From Rhyzopertha dominica (lineage: Eukaryota > Arthropoda > Insecta > Coleoptera > Bostrichidae), in contig QCXZ01000064.1 of assembly GCA_025024175.1 (NCBI GenBank), forward strand, positions 45,653,325-45,717,324: a DNA stretch of 64,000 bases, written 5' to 3'. The notes under the pieces were generated by a model. It saw nothing but the letters and a program-made list of their open reading frames with translations, was not told the origin of the DNA and did no database searches. Made by a program: the position numbers and the translations under genes. Numbering within the stretch: position 1 is the first letter of the stretch; each line of letters begins with the position of its first letter. Below, one piece after another: positions 22,663-33,098 of the stretch.

Positions 22663-25600
22663 CTACGCACCATTGTCACCTATAGGCAACGGACACAGTT
22701 TAACAAGGGCCCGCCGTAATGTTCCGTGAGCTGTCCTGAGAGAAACCACCCTGATGATGCCATCACTTCCAGGATGCGTCTGGGTGACGCGACCAAGACG
22801 CCAGGATAATGGAGGTAGATTCTCGTCCATGATAAGGACCAAATCTCCAATCTTGATGTCCTTTGATGCTCGGGTCCTCCATTTGCCGCGGCCTTGATAT
22901 TGAGAATAAACTTCTCGACAAAAGCGCTTCCAAAAGTGCTGCTTAAGCTGAGCTATGCGCTGCCAGCGCGCCAATCGATTGATTGGGATGGATGTAAGGT
23001 CCTGCTCAGGTATCGATGTTATCCTTTCTCCGATCAGGAAATGGGAAGGAGTCAGTGGGACGAGATCATTGGGATCACTGGATAGGGGTGTCAGGGGCCT
23101 GGAATTAAGAATGCCCTCGATTTGTGTCAATAACGTAAGCATTTCCTCAAAAGTCAGATAAGAGCTGCCTGCAATCTTTTTAACGTGCTGTTTTGCAGAA
23201 CGAATTAGCCTTTCAGCAAGACCGTTAAAGTGAGGCGATCGCGGAGGCGCGAACTTCCACGTTATGTTATTTATCCCGCTCTCGTTACATGTAGAATTTT
23301 GGTAAATGGAACTTTTAACAATTTTTTGTAGCTCGTTCCGTGCGCCCACAAAATTTGTTGCATTATCGCAATATATAACAGAAATGGCTCCCCGCCGTGA
23401 GATTACGCGCTTAAGAGCACTAATAAACGCTTGTGATGACAAATCGGTAACGAGTTCAATATGACACGCTTTTGAAACCATACATACGAACAGTGCAATG
23501 TAAGCTTTATAACACTTAGTCGATCTGACGCCACCATGCTTTATATAAAATGGACCGCCATAGTCCAAACATATTTTGAAAAATGGCCTGATTGGCTCCA
23601 ACCTGTCTGCTGGTAAATTGCCCATCTTGTAATTGCTAGCTTTTGGGTTTGCACGAAAACATCTAATGCAAGAATGAATTATATTGCGTACCGTATTTCT
23701 TGCCGATAACGGCCAAAAACGCTCTCTGAGTGATGCGAGAGTAGCTTCGGCGCCACTGTGCAACAATCTGACGTGTTCATTTTGAATTAGCAATTTTGTC
23801 AAATGGTGTTTTGCCGGTAAAATGATTGGGAACTTCTTATCGTAACTAGCAGACGAAAGCTTGATGCGTCCACCAACCCTCATAAGACCCTGATCGTCCA
23901 AAAATGGACTTAATTTGAGTAATTTGCTCTTTCTGGCTACTTCACCCGAATTCTTTAAGTCGTGCATCTCTGCTTTAAATTCAAATCTTTGAATCTGAAA
24001 AATGATTTTGCTAAGCGCCTGATTGCACTCTGCTTTACTGACGGATCCCTTGCGTGGACTCTGACGATGTCTTGTGTTGTGCAACCATCTTAGGCAATAA
24101 GCTGTGACACGAACTAATTTTGACAAATTTGAATATTTATTAATAAACAATGTATCGTTGTTTTCTTTGACGCATGTATTCAGAAGTACTTGACGTCTTT
24201 CCGGTATTTCGGACGAATTGTGAAGCCCGAACTTTTGTAATGGCCATGACGAAATCTCTGATTGCAAAAACGATGGCCCATGAAACCATAACGCATTGCT
24301 ATTTAGATCGCGAGCTGAAATGCCACGCGTAATTAAATCGGCAGGGTTTGATTTAGTGGGTATATGATGCCAATTGTCAACCCTGGATAAGCTTTGTATC
24401 TGGGAAACCCTGTTAGATACGAATGTATTCCAAGTGTTGGGGGCTGACGCTAGCCATGCTAGGACAACGGATGAATCTGTCCAGTAATATACAGAATTGA
24501 CATGGACTGTCAACATACTTATAATTTTGACGCCCAAACGTGTGGCTAATAATGCCGCGTTTAGCTCCAATCGCGGAATAGTCAGTGCTTTTAAAGGTGC
24601 TACACGAGATTTCGAGGTCAATAAACGTGTATGATAAGCACCCGTTGCGATTTTTGATCTTAAATATGCAGCTGCACCATACGCCTTTAAAGACGCATCC
24701 GCAAAAATATGTAATTGTATTTCCACCGGTGGATATGGTAAAACGCATCGCGGTATCGAGAAATGTTTAATTTGTTCTAAGTCCATGCATATTTTAAACC
24801 AAATAGCCCTTACGTCTGAGGGAACCGGCGTATCCCAATCGATATGTAATGACCATAACTTCTGCATCAATAATTTGCCCCTAATCAAAAAAGGCGTTAA
24901 GAACCCCAAGGGATCAAAACATTTCGTAATTTTTGATAATATGATACGCTTTGTGACGCGCTGTTCATGATCAATTTTCTCTGCCTTGTATCTGAAATCA
25001 TCGGAGTTACAATGCCACAACAAACCTAATGTTTTCGTAACGCCGTGTTCATCTATCCCTACTACGGCAGATGAGGTACATGCATCATTGCTAGGCAATA
25101 ATTCTGGATGATTTGATGCCCATTTCCGCAATTCGAAACCGGCGCTGCTTAATACTGATGTTAAGCTACTTTGAAGCTTTTTCGCGCTTTCCAAGGAACT
25201 TGACCCGTATAACATATCATCGACGTAAAAACCTTTTTGAATTGCCATTTTAACTTCAGGTTGTGAATCTGATTCGCATTGCGCTAACTGATGTAGGCAT
25301 CTGATTGCCAGAAAACTGGAAGAAGCTAACCCGAACGAGACGCGTTTTAATCTGAATATTTTAACAGGTTCAGAATCATGATAGCGCCATAAAACTCTTT
25401 GAAAATCAGTATGGGATTTTATTAACTTGATTTGCATGTACATTTTTGATAAATCCGCCGAAAATGCATATTGAAATGTCCTAAAACGGATTAGAATAGA
25501 AAATAAGTCATCCTGAATGACTGGACCTACTAGTAAATTGTCGTTTAAACTTAATCCGTTTGATGTCGGGTTCGATCCGTTTACAACTATGCGAACCTTT

Positions 25601-27819
25601 GTAGTTATGCTATCTTCTTTTACGACTGGACGGTGTGGTAAATAGCAGGCAATAGGATTGTTCACTTCATGCGACGGCACGGGCTCTAAATAGCCCAAAT
25701 GCAGGTAGTCCTGAATTATTTCGGAATACTGTTTCTTTAGAGGTTTATCTTTTGCAAGTTTGTTTTCGAGCTTATAAAACTGTTGCAATGCGGAATTGTA
25801 TGACTGACCCAAATTTATTTCATTGTTTTTGAAAGGCAGTTCCACTACAAATCGACCATCTGAAGGATCACGCAAATGAGTATTTCGAAAATGATTCTCG
25901 CAATATGAAACTTCTGTATCCGCCTTTTGTATTAAAATGTTTTCTTGATTCCAAAAACGCTCGATTGAATCCTCGAGATTCATACTGTTGTTCGTGTTTA
26001 GGAAATGGCACTGTTGTGTGGCCGCGATATATCGTTCGTTGTATACCGCGCCGGAGACGATGTACCCAAGAACCGTATCATGCAAATATAAATTATGATT
26101 AGGGATTTTGACATGATTACGCATTAAAAGTCGATAAAAATGTTCCACGCCAATTAATAATTCAACCGGGCGAGCTACGTTGTAATTGGGATCTGCCAAT
26201 TTTACGCCTTGCGGTATAATTATGTTTTTTGTGTTAAATGATATACTGGGTACATTGTCTGTGATGCTTGGTAGAACCACGCAATCGATCCTTTTGGCAA
26301 AATCTGACGTACGGGACTTTATAAAAATGTTAGTCGACCGCGTTGAATTGCTGCAAGATTGACCTATACCTGTGATAGATACGGAAGAGCGTCTTGTTTC
26401 TAAACCTAAACTGTCACACAGTGATTCCTTTATAATGTTTAATTGCGAACCCTGATCTAACAAGCAGCGCACCTCGCGTGGATTTCCATGTCGATCATTG
26501 ACAAGAACAACAGCTGTCGACAATAATACTTGAGATGTATTTGAACATAAATTTGAAACTGCTGCGGCTTCATTGTTTATGCCACTGGTGCTGGGTTGCT
26601 CAGCTGGTACTTGATCTCGAGCCGCTGGTGCATGCTCGTGCAATAATGAATTGTGTGATTCACCACAATATTTGCATTTGGCCGAATGGCAGGTAGAAAC
26701 ATTGTGTCCCTGCTTTAAGCAATTTAGACATAGTTTTAGTAGGGCGACCCGTTGAGCCCTATTTGATGCACTTAATTTCAAGAAATCCGCGCATAAATGT
26801 ATTTTATGTGCTCGTTTGCAATTGGCACATTCGATCTTATTAGTTGCTAAAAGTGATGCACGTAGTTTATTATTAGACTTATTACGAAGCTGAGAATTAG
26901 AAATGGTGCGAGCCTTCTGGGATGAAAGTTTATCAGCGGGTTTTAGAATTTCTGAAACTCGCGAACGCTTCTCGAGGAAGCTAAGTAAATCGTGAATTTT
27001 GGGTACCTCTGAATCTAATGTAGCCTCCCATGCGCGCCTCGTTTCGGTATCCAACTTGGATGTAATAATACCGCATAAAATAGCGTCCCAGGTGTCCGTT
27101 TTAATTCCCAAAACTTCCAAAGCTGCTAAGTTGCTATTGAAATCATCAATGAATTGACGTAGCGTGATTTTAGCACTCTCATTTAAATTTTGAGCATTTA
27201 TTATAGCCATAACGTGATCTTGCACGATCAACCGCGTGTTTTGATAACGCTTTATAAGGGTTTGTATAGCTATGTTATAATTCGCCTCTGACACAGGCAA
27301 AACCTCTATTGCTGCTAAAGCTTCACCTTTTAGGCATGATTTTAGATAATGCATTTTTTGAACGTTATCCAAATGAGCATTGTCATCAATCAAAGATTTG
27401 TAGGTGTTGTAAAAAGGTACCCATTTTGTATAAGAACCTGAAAAGCTAGGCAAATCCAAGGTGGGCAATTTAACATTGACAGAATTGGAAACAGAATGAT
27501 TGCTTACGGGAGAATTTGATCTTGACTGCGCAGTATTGTTATGATTTTTGATAGCTACTGCAATGGTGGCTACCGCGTCGTGATACTGCGTCTCAAATCT
27601 ATCAAATTCGTCTGAATCTATTTCGTTTTCGTCAATGTACTCAATTTGTGTCTGAATCTCCGTGAACTGCTTTAAAATGTCTGGCAGTAACATTTTTCGC
27701 GATTCTAGCTGTTCTATAACAATATTTTGTTGATCTAATTTGCTCAAATAATTGGATATTCTTGTCAAACTGGCTTTAATGCTAGAACGGCGTTTTTTAA
27801 GCGCTTCTAAATCTGACAT
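22663..27819 (-). CDS. BEL/Pao gag-pol polyprotein, 1,718 aa, intact ORF
   Basis: A single open frame of the usual BEL size, with gag and pol fused. Seen in order: a coiled N-terminus with a gag domain of the DUF1759 type (about 120-280); zinc knuckles from Cys331 (CANCKRAH) to about 392 (CKYCGESH); an aspartic protease with LLDQGSQLN (Asp455); a reverse transcriptase with the FYVDDMLYG active site (865-868); RNase H with FADASLKAYG (Asp1041) and a downstream YYWTDSSVV; a zinc-binding HVRLLH...CIRC segment before the integrase; an integrase with D1419 (CLDYGGPF), D1485 (YCDNATNF) and E1536 (GLAERLIR); and a C-terminal DUF5641-type domain with SWRLGRV. All catalytic residues I can place are present. 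The ATG at 27,819 is the first in frame after the leader. Confidence 0.95.
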   Translation of the reverse strand: MSDLEALKKRRSSIKASLTRISNYLSKLDQQNIVIEQLESRKMLLPDILKQFTEIQTQIEYIDENEIDSDEFDRFETQYHDAVATIAVAIKNHNNTAQSRSNSPVSNHSVSNSVNVKLPTLDLPSFSGSYTKWVPFYNTYKSLIDDNAHLDNVQKMHYLKSCLKGEALAAIEVLPVSEANYNIAIQTLIKRYQNTRLIVQDHVMAIINAQNLNESAKITLRQFIDDFNSNLAALEVLGIKTDTWDAILCGIITSKLDTETRRAWEATLDSEVPKIHDLLSFLEKRSRVSEILKPADKLSSQKARTISNSQLRNKSNNKLRASLLATNKIECANCKRAHKIHLCADFLKLSASNRAQRVALLKLCLNCLKQGHNVSTCHSAKCKYCGESHNSLLHEHAPAARDQVPAEQPSTSGINNEAAAVSNLCSNTSQVLLSTAVVLVNDRHGNPREVRCLLDQGSQLNIIKESLCDSLGLETRRSSVSITGIGQSCSNSTRSTNIFIKSRTSDFAKRIDCVVLPSITDNVPSISFNTKNIIIPQGVKLADPNYNVARPVELLIGVEHFYRLLMRNHVKIPNHNLYLHDTVLGYIVSGAVYNERYIAATQQCHFLNTNNSMNLEDSIERFWNQENILIQKADTEVSYCENHFRNTHLRDPSDGRFVVELPFKNNEINLGQSYNSALQQFYKLENKLAKDKPLKKQYSEIIQDYLHLGYLEPVPSHEVNNPIACYLPHRPVVKEDSITTKVRIVVNGSNPTSNGLSLNDNLLVGPVIQDDLFSILIRFRTFQYAFSADLSKMYMQIKLIKSHTDFQRVLWRYHDSEPVKIFRLKRVSFGLASSSFLAIRCLHQLAQCESDSQPEVKMAIQKGFYVDDMLYGSSSLESAKKLQSSLTSVLSSAGFELRKWASNHPELLPSNDACTSSAVVGIDEHGVTKTLGLLWHCNSDDFRYKAEKIDHEQRVTKRIILSKITKCFDPLGFLTPFLIRGKLLMQKLWSLHIDWDTPVPSDVRAIWFKICMDLEQIKHFSIPRCVLPYPPVEIQLHIFADASLKAYGAAAYLRSKIATGAYHTRLLTSKSRVAPLKALTIPRLELNAALLATRLGVKIISMLTVHVNSVYYWTDSSVVLAWLASAPNTWNTFVSNRVSQIQSLSRVDNWHHIPTKSNPADLITRGISARDLNSNALWFHGPSFLQSEISSWPLQKFGLHNSSEIPERRQVLLNTCVKENNDTLFINKYSNLSKLVRVTAYCLRWLHNTRHRQSPRKGSVSKAECNQALSKIIFQIQRFEFKAEMHDLKNSGEVARKSKLLKLSPFLDDQGLMRVGGRIKLSSASYDKKFPIILPAKHHLTKLLIQNEHVRLLHSGAEATLASLRERFWPLSARNTVRNIIHSCIRCFRANPKASNYKMGNLPADRLEPIRPFFKICLDYGGPFYIKHGGVRSTKCYKAYIALFVCMVSKACHIELVTDLSSQAFISALKRVISRRGAISVIYCDNATNFVGARNELQKIVKSSIYQNSTCNESGINNITWKFAPPRSPHFNGLAERLIRSAKQHVKKIAGSSYLTFEEMLTLLTQIEGILNSRPLTPLSSDPNDLVPLTPSHFLIGERITSIPEQDLTSIPINRLARWQRIAQLKQHFWKRFCREVYSQYQGRGKWRTRASKDIKIGDLVLIMDENLPPLSWRLGRVTQTHPGSDGIIRVVSLRTAHGTLRRALVKLCPLPIGDNGA

Positions 27820-28019
27820 AATGAATGTTATTCTGACACAACTAATTGAGAAATAATGCTCACGCTATTGAATCGCACGACGACAATAAACAGGAATGGA
27901 TAAATGGGACTAACCTGTATCTTGCTTGCAAGTTTTGGTGCTGACGATGTCCTGCTTGATGGGATTCGTCGATTGCTGTGATTGGCATGTGCTGCCTAAA
28001 TTTCACCTGGATTTCAGCC

Positions 28020-28176
28020 GAATTCTGTCTTCCTACTGCCTGCGGTTGCTGAGCGCTGAACCGGGGTGGAATTGTTCTTCGAATTTAGCTGGATAACACG
28101 GATTCTGTCTTCCGACTGCCTACAGTGTCTGGATGATGCACCGGGGTGGAATTGCACTTCGAATCCGCGTATGTGT
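28020..28176 (-). repeat. Tandem 78-bp duplication in the BEL leader
   Basis: Two imperfect units share ATTCTGTCTTCC, GACTGCCT and ACCGGGGTGGAATTG in order, between the primer site and the ORF. No function is visible. Confidence 0.7.
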
Positions 28177-28213
28177 ATATGTGTGATTGTTATTGCTGTT
28201 ATGAACGCGAACT

Positions 28214-28238
28214 TATCCGGCCCGAAGGACCAAAAAAT
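28214..28238 (-). other. BEL primer binding site
   Basis: Minus strand TTTTTTGGTCCTTCGGGCC directly follows ...TTTGTTACA. The complement of the TGGTCCTTCGGGCCGGAT part ends in CCA, as a tRNA 3' end would. This fixes the 5' LTR end at 28,239 and argues that the full LTR is about 401 bp. Confidence 0.7.
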
Positions 28239-28639
28239 GTAACAAATACCGAAAAAATCTGAACACTGATGAATTGCAGCTTTCGCGTTACATTCGCATG
28301 AAAAATGCCGGTTTACTAGAACGCATTTATTAACTAACTATATCACACATATTTACAATTATTTTGGTGAAAGAAATGAAAGGTTGTTCTCAGCGGTGTG
28401 AAACGTTCTGTTGCTGGAACTGAACTCTTCTACTTACAATTTCTGACTACCTAACTTGTTACAAAATACATCCCCAAAACACAGATGTTGGAGCAGGGGA
28501 ACAAAAGTACAGATAGGGTGTAATAAAAATACATGCCGACACCTCAAAGAGCGCCTACAGATCAAGGGTACCGACAATTGCTCTCGCACTTAGTCATAAA
28601 AATACTGCATCGGGGTAAAACCCATAAACGGCGTGCACA
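28239..28639 (-). repeat. BEL 5' LTR (about 401 bp)
   Basis: Minus strand from TGTGCACGCC (28,639) to TATTTGTTACA (28,239). It holds an AATAAA-type signal (TTAATAAATGCG, near 28,330). Its outer 121 bp equal the 3' LTR. Confidence 0.75.
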
Positions 28640-28644
28640 ATTAA

Positions 28645-29245
28645 TTTATTTTAAATTAATTTACATTTAGATTAACAACAAAGGCAGTAATATTTACAAA
28701 TACGAAGCGATAAGAAGAAATAACAATGACAAGCGATAATTCCTGGATAAACATAATTGTTTGGAAATGTTAGATACAATCGAGGGGGTCGCCCACAGAA
28801 AAGTGTAACCTAATAATAGTTTTCATTCTTCAACATGATCACCATTTTCTTCAATATAGGTAATCAAATTATGTGGATTTTCAGTTACATAAAAGAAAAA
28901 GGAAAGAAGAAGAAACTCTAATTTTGACAAAATATATTGCTGGACCATATGGCTAACCAAAACTGGCTGACACAAATGAATTATTACAAGGGTGCGGATG
29001 GTATCTATGCTGCTGGAGTATCCTGATGTGTACAATCGATTTCAAAAAAAAATATATCCTGCATACTAATTCTAAACCTATCTGACAAACTTTGGGAGCA
29101 AGCATCTTGTAGGTGTCTCCTATTAGAAAAGCATACAGTATAAATTTTAACATTCTTCAACAAAAAAAAATACGTTAATCAGTTCGTTTTTTGTTACGAG
29201 ACAGTTCAAAAATCAAGAAGAAAACCACAATAAAACCCAAATTAA
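28645..29245. other. PPP2R5 intron 1 between BEL element and repeat copy C
   Basis: AT-rich; two overlapping minus ORFs (28,823-29,153) carry no recognisable domain. Confidence 0.5.
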
Positions 29246-30318
29246 CTACGGATAACTGTACTTAAAAGAATAACGATATTTNCCATTNGTCATCCTACAA
29301 AAANGGTCCTGTTTGATAAAGGTTCCAAGTTTCCTCCGTAGATGGCGGCAACTTACAAGTTCAAGATTTTTACATTTTTTCCTCTTTTTTATGATCTTAT
29401 TCAGAGTGAAACATATTTTAATGATCATGCAATAGGAGGGCGTGACATAGGAATATGTTACATAAACCTGCAATATGCTCTCAACAGTTACAACATGGAT
29501 AAGGTTAGGTGCCCAATTTTTAAAATTAATTACTGTTTCACAAGTTTCATTTACCTTTTAAGTCTATTTGAGCTAATCATAGTTTGAATTTGGCTAAATT
29601 CGTTGTTTAACATTCGATTTGGCAAAATTTAAGGTCGCTTAGAACAAACAAATAAATAAATATGCAGTGTATTACATATCTTTTAAATTGTTACATTACG
29701 ATAAGCATTGTTATTATACGGTAATTTTATACGGGGTTTCTATAAATGATTCATGCAACGCGGCCGGCGTTGATTTCTGAATTCTTTATGCCGCCTTTTT
29801 GTAACTGCTGCCAAGCTACAACATGCACGGCGATAGTAGTTGAAGGTTGCAGATCAATGTCACACCACAGCTCCAAAAGGTGAGCTTTCTGCAACCTTAA
29901 AGTTAATTATCCTACAAAACACTACAGAATTTGTTGAAAATACACACTCCCGTACGTTTTCTCATATTAAAATATATCAAACAAATCAAAAATGGACAGA
30001 TGACAAATATGCGTCACTTTCCTGAGAGGCGGCAAATTGATTTAATCAATAATTTCCATAAGCGCCCTTGATGCATAAATCATTTATAGAAACCCTGTAC
30101 ATGGTTGGGATTTGCAGTTTTATAACTTAAAATGAAAATAAACCTAACGTTTACCCCGTAAAAAAGAAATTGTGTTACATTCTGCTTAACTTATTCAAAA
30201 ATTATACACTTGACATGGGGCGCCACCTATCAGCAATCCGTAAAAGCTTGAATTCACCGGCAAAAACAGGAACGGTGGAGAATCGTTTGTTCGGCATCAT
30301 CAGTAGAGTTATTCGTAC
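29246..30318 (+). mobile_element. TIR repeat family, copy C (longest, carries a nested MITE)
   Basis: The left end is ACTACGGATAACTGTACTT; the right end AGTAGAGTTATTCGTACT is its imperfect complement, so the family has terminal inverted repeats. Internal blocks shared with A, B and D include GTAGATGGCGGCAACTTAC, TAGGAGGGCGTGACATAGGA and GGCGCCACCTATCAGCAAT. A second MITE sits inside at 29,732-30,097. There is no transposase. Ns at 29,282-29,304 obscure part of the left end. Confidence 0.8.
29732..30097. mobile_element. MITE with GGGTTTCTATAAATGATTCATGCA ends, copy 1
   Basis: The left end is CGGGGTTTCTATAAATGATT and the right end is the complement of CAGGGTTTCTATAAATGATT. TA flanks both sides (29,730-29,731 and 30,098-30,099). 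The related copy at 44,837-45,038 shares the subterminal GCGTTGATTT...GAATTCTTT..GCCGC block. Copy D of the host repeat lacks this insert, which confirms it is an insertion. Confidence 0.88.
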
Positions 30319-32025
30319 TTGTAACAATGACAATTACCAAAGTCACGTAGCAACCACGAACTGACAAACGCCATGGTAACTTGATAAATGTAATTTAATT
30401 TTGCATCTAACTGTAGAAATAGCAACTGCGTATAGGTACCGTTCGATTAAAAAAATAAAGTTAACCACGTTTGAATTTGTCTTTATTATAAATGCAATCG
30501 CGTGATGAGAAAATCGAGTATAAAAAAACAAATCGAAGTAAAACAGAATCATCTTCATTTATCACACGGCGAAAACCGGGCAGTCCTACCTTATTATTTC
30601 TTAAACACTACTAAAAACGTCATATCAAAAAAATGGCAGATAACGTCAAAACGCCGAATATTGACCGCTTGTATATGATTAATAACGTACTCATAATAAT
30701 ACCACAGAATAGGTAATAATAGGTATTACCTATTCTGTGATAATACTACAGTTCAATAAGGAATCCAAAAATGCAATAGGTAGGTAAGAGGCGTGGTGTT
30801 CTACCTATTTAAAATAATAAAACACGTAAATTTCTTGTGTAAACGAAAGTACGCCATATTTGGAAATATTTTTAAAATATGCATCAATCCGGTTAAGTTA
30901 ATTACTGAAATATTTTCTGGTATTTTGGACGGTTGCAGCACAAATAAGCTAGGGTGGAACACCTTAGTGTTATTAGTTATTTGTATTATATCGTTGTTAT
31001 TACAACTAATTATACACATTTTTTAGGAAAAATTCCTAAGGAGTAGTATCTAACAAATGGCCAAAGCGAAACAAATATAGTTTGGGTACATTATATTATA
31101 TTAGGTATAGATATAGCATTTGTTTACAGTTTGCCAAGATAAAGATAACGAGGAGCTTATCAGCAATGAAATATGTAGATAATGGTCTTTTGGAGTACCA
31201 TACTCATACTATTAATTTAATAATCCTTATAATTCATATTAATAGTAATACTATAGTAATTGCAAAGATTCACATCCTTTACTAATGCATAATAAGTACA
31301 GCTCAATGGTTTGCCCACAATAAACCACAACAAACTCGGCACTTCGCTTTAGTGTAGGTAGCGCGTGATTGATGTAAAATTTTAAACTAAATATAATAAA
31401 TCATGAATAACCATAATAACCGAATACAAGATGACTAAGCCAAATAGAGACAATACACTAACAGGTAGCACGTATCCAAGCAGGCATCTTCTAATAATAA
31501 AAATCAATCTTCCCGGCCTTATTTACGGTGTCTTACACAGAAAATCAATTGCCATATAACGTGATAGACAGAAAAAAGTATTCGCCATTACTACGCTCTA
31601 TAGAGGATCGATATTTAAAGGTACGAACGTGTGAGTGTAGAAGGCAATTTAGCATTTACGTTAAAATCCAGTGCCGTGCATCTGTCAGAAATGCGGTCAA
31701 AGTTCACAGCACATTAAACTAATATGCTTGTTGAGTTAACCATGCTACAACCTCATAAATCAACATTGGAACCTCTAGGGCACTATTACGATTTGACACA
31801 AGAAACGATCGAACATAAGCGAAAAATCATTGAAAGTTTCAATGGCCTTGCTTATGTCGACCTTCATCCACGTTTTGAAAACAAAACACAACCTTATATA
31901 ATATCCCCATGCAAGAATCAATGACAAAACAAATGCAAGATGACAGTCGGAGCACACTGGGATCGTTACGATCGCGAAGAAACTGACATGTCACTGTTAG
32001 ACTAGGTCGCGGGCTTCTGGCTTAC
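30319..32025. other. PPP2R5 intron 1 near exon 1, no gene seen
   Basis: AT-rich sequence with a short inverted repeat around ACAGAATAGGTAATA / TATTACCTATTCTGT (about 30,704-30,740). ORFs up to 77 codons show no domain. Confidence 0.55.
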
Positions 32026-32167
32026 CTTTGAGTAGGGGCAGCGCCTGCAGTTCCAAATCCTGAGAGTTCCTGTACCTAGAGCTACCCTGCGATTTTTTGG
32101 TCTTCTTCTTCAGCGACCTTTTGGCGAAGGGGTCGATTCTATCCACCAGTGCAGTCGTTGACATCAT
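32026..32167 (-). CDS. PPP2R5: PP2A B56 regulatory subunit, exon 1 (start codon)
   Basis: From the first ATG at 32,167 (a second follows at once) the minus strand reads LVDRIDPFAKRSLKKK, then KKSQGSSRYRNSQDLELQ and LPLLK. This is the conserved B56 N-terminus shared by vertebrate PPP2R5C/D and fly widerborst. The exon ends at a strong GTAAGC donor (32,025) with one base of a split codon, which fits exon 2 at 923. An in-frame TAG just upstream supports this start. The first intron is therefore about 31.1 kb. The basic KRSLKKK run may help nuclear targeting in this family. Confidence 0.95.
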
Positions 32168-33098
32168 GATATCCTACTGTAACGCTATTAAACTTTTTCA
32201 CTAGGGGGTTTGCACGCAAAACCACACATCATAAACACCCTGTCCTCCGTCAAATTGCGTAATCCTTGAGTCGCATCATAAAAACAATTATTAATAGATT
32301 GTTAGTTATGAATGATTCGGTGTATCAATGGGGCAAGGTGTGTGCAGAGTGCACGCCCAAGTTTTCCACCGGTAGGTTGAGGAATCCACGGATTACTCCA
32401 CACTCTGTCTATTTCCGAAACCAACGCGCTTTTCCCTCTGCTAACACTGCCCGAGCCCCGTTTGCGACGTTTCGGCGCTAGGAAATCGGTACACTGGTTT
32501 CGAGTGTCCAACCGCCATCAGCTGGTTACAACACTGCAATTTCCTCATTTTTCAGCAAACAATAGCCATCAGGCTTCCAGTCACACAACGATCGCGCTTC
32601 AAATACTTCACTGTTAAGTTTATTTACGGAAAACGCAAAGTTTTACGACGACAAACTGGCTTTTCTAAACACTTTTAGCACGCTATTCCAACGATGCCGT
32701 AGGCTCCCTTGAGCTGAAAATAGATGGGGGGTACTGCACTAGTCATGCGTCGCACTATACACGGCGCGTTGAACAACACCTCTATCGTGGCAAACAGGGG
32801 GTTAAGGGAAAAATTATATTTTAATAAATTATACTAACTAATTGAATCGATCATACAAAATTAATGACATTTTTTCTAGCAACTGACTTTCAAAAATTAG
32901 AGGTGCGCAATCAAGATTGTGTATGCCGTGCTGTGAACCAATCACAGGCTTGCGATTAGCAAATGACATGTAAACATGCGCATTTATATGACAGTTGTCA
33001 TGTTGACAGGTTATAACCACAAAAGCATAAAAGCAAGACGTTATTTTAACAAGTCGTGTAATAAAAGGCATCAACTTCAATCAGAATTTTTTTCTGCA
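32168..33098. promoter_or_regulatory. Shared divergent promoter region of PPP2R5 and JKAMP
   Basis: The two start codons are 932 bp apart and point away from each other. The stretch at 32,335-32,520 is clearly richer in GC and CpG than its surroundings, which would suit a bidirectional TATA-less promoter and 5' UTRs. I see no TATA box at a convincing place. The short ORFs here are not supported. Confidence 0.5.

Larger units (their letters stand above)
22475..28639 (-). mobile_element. Near-complete BEL/Pao LTR retrotransposon
   Basis: A 6,165-bp element flanked by the 5-bp target duplication ATTAA (22,470-22,474 and 28,640-28,644), the BEL/Pao size. On the minus strand the order is 5' LTR (28,639 to 28,239), primer binding site, a leader of about 420 bp, one gag-pol ORF (27,819-22,663), a purine tract GGCGGGGAGTA just before 22,595, and a short 3' LTR. 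The shared 121 bp of the LTRs differ at a single base, and the ORF is open, so insertion is recent. The 3' LTR lacks about 280 bp, so new copies from this locus would probably be defective. It sits antisense to nothing: host gene PPP2R5 is also on the minus strand. Confidence 0.93.

Noticed and set aside
22894..24970. Short ORFs on the plus strand and a 111-codon minus ORF inside the BEL gag-pol region
   Set aside because: Shadows of the intact 1,718-codon frame.
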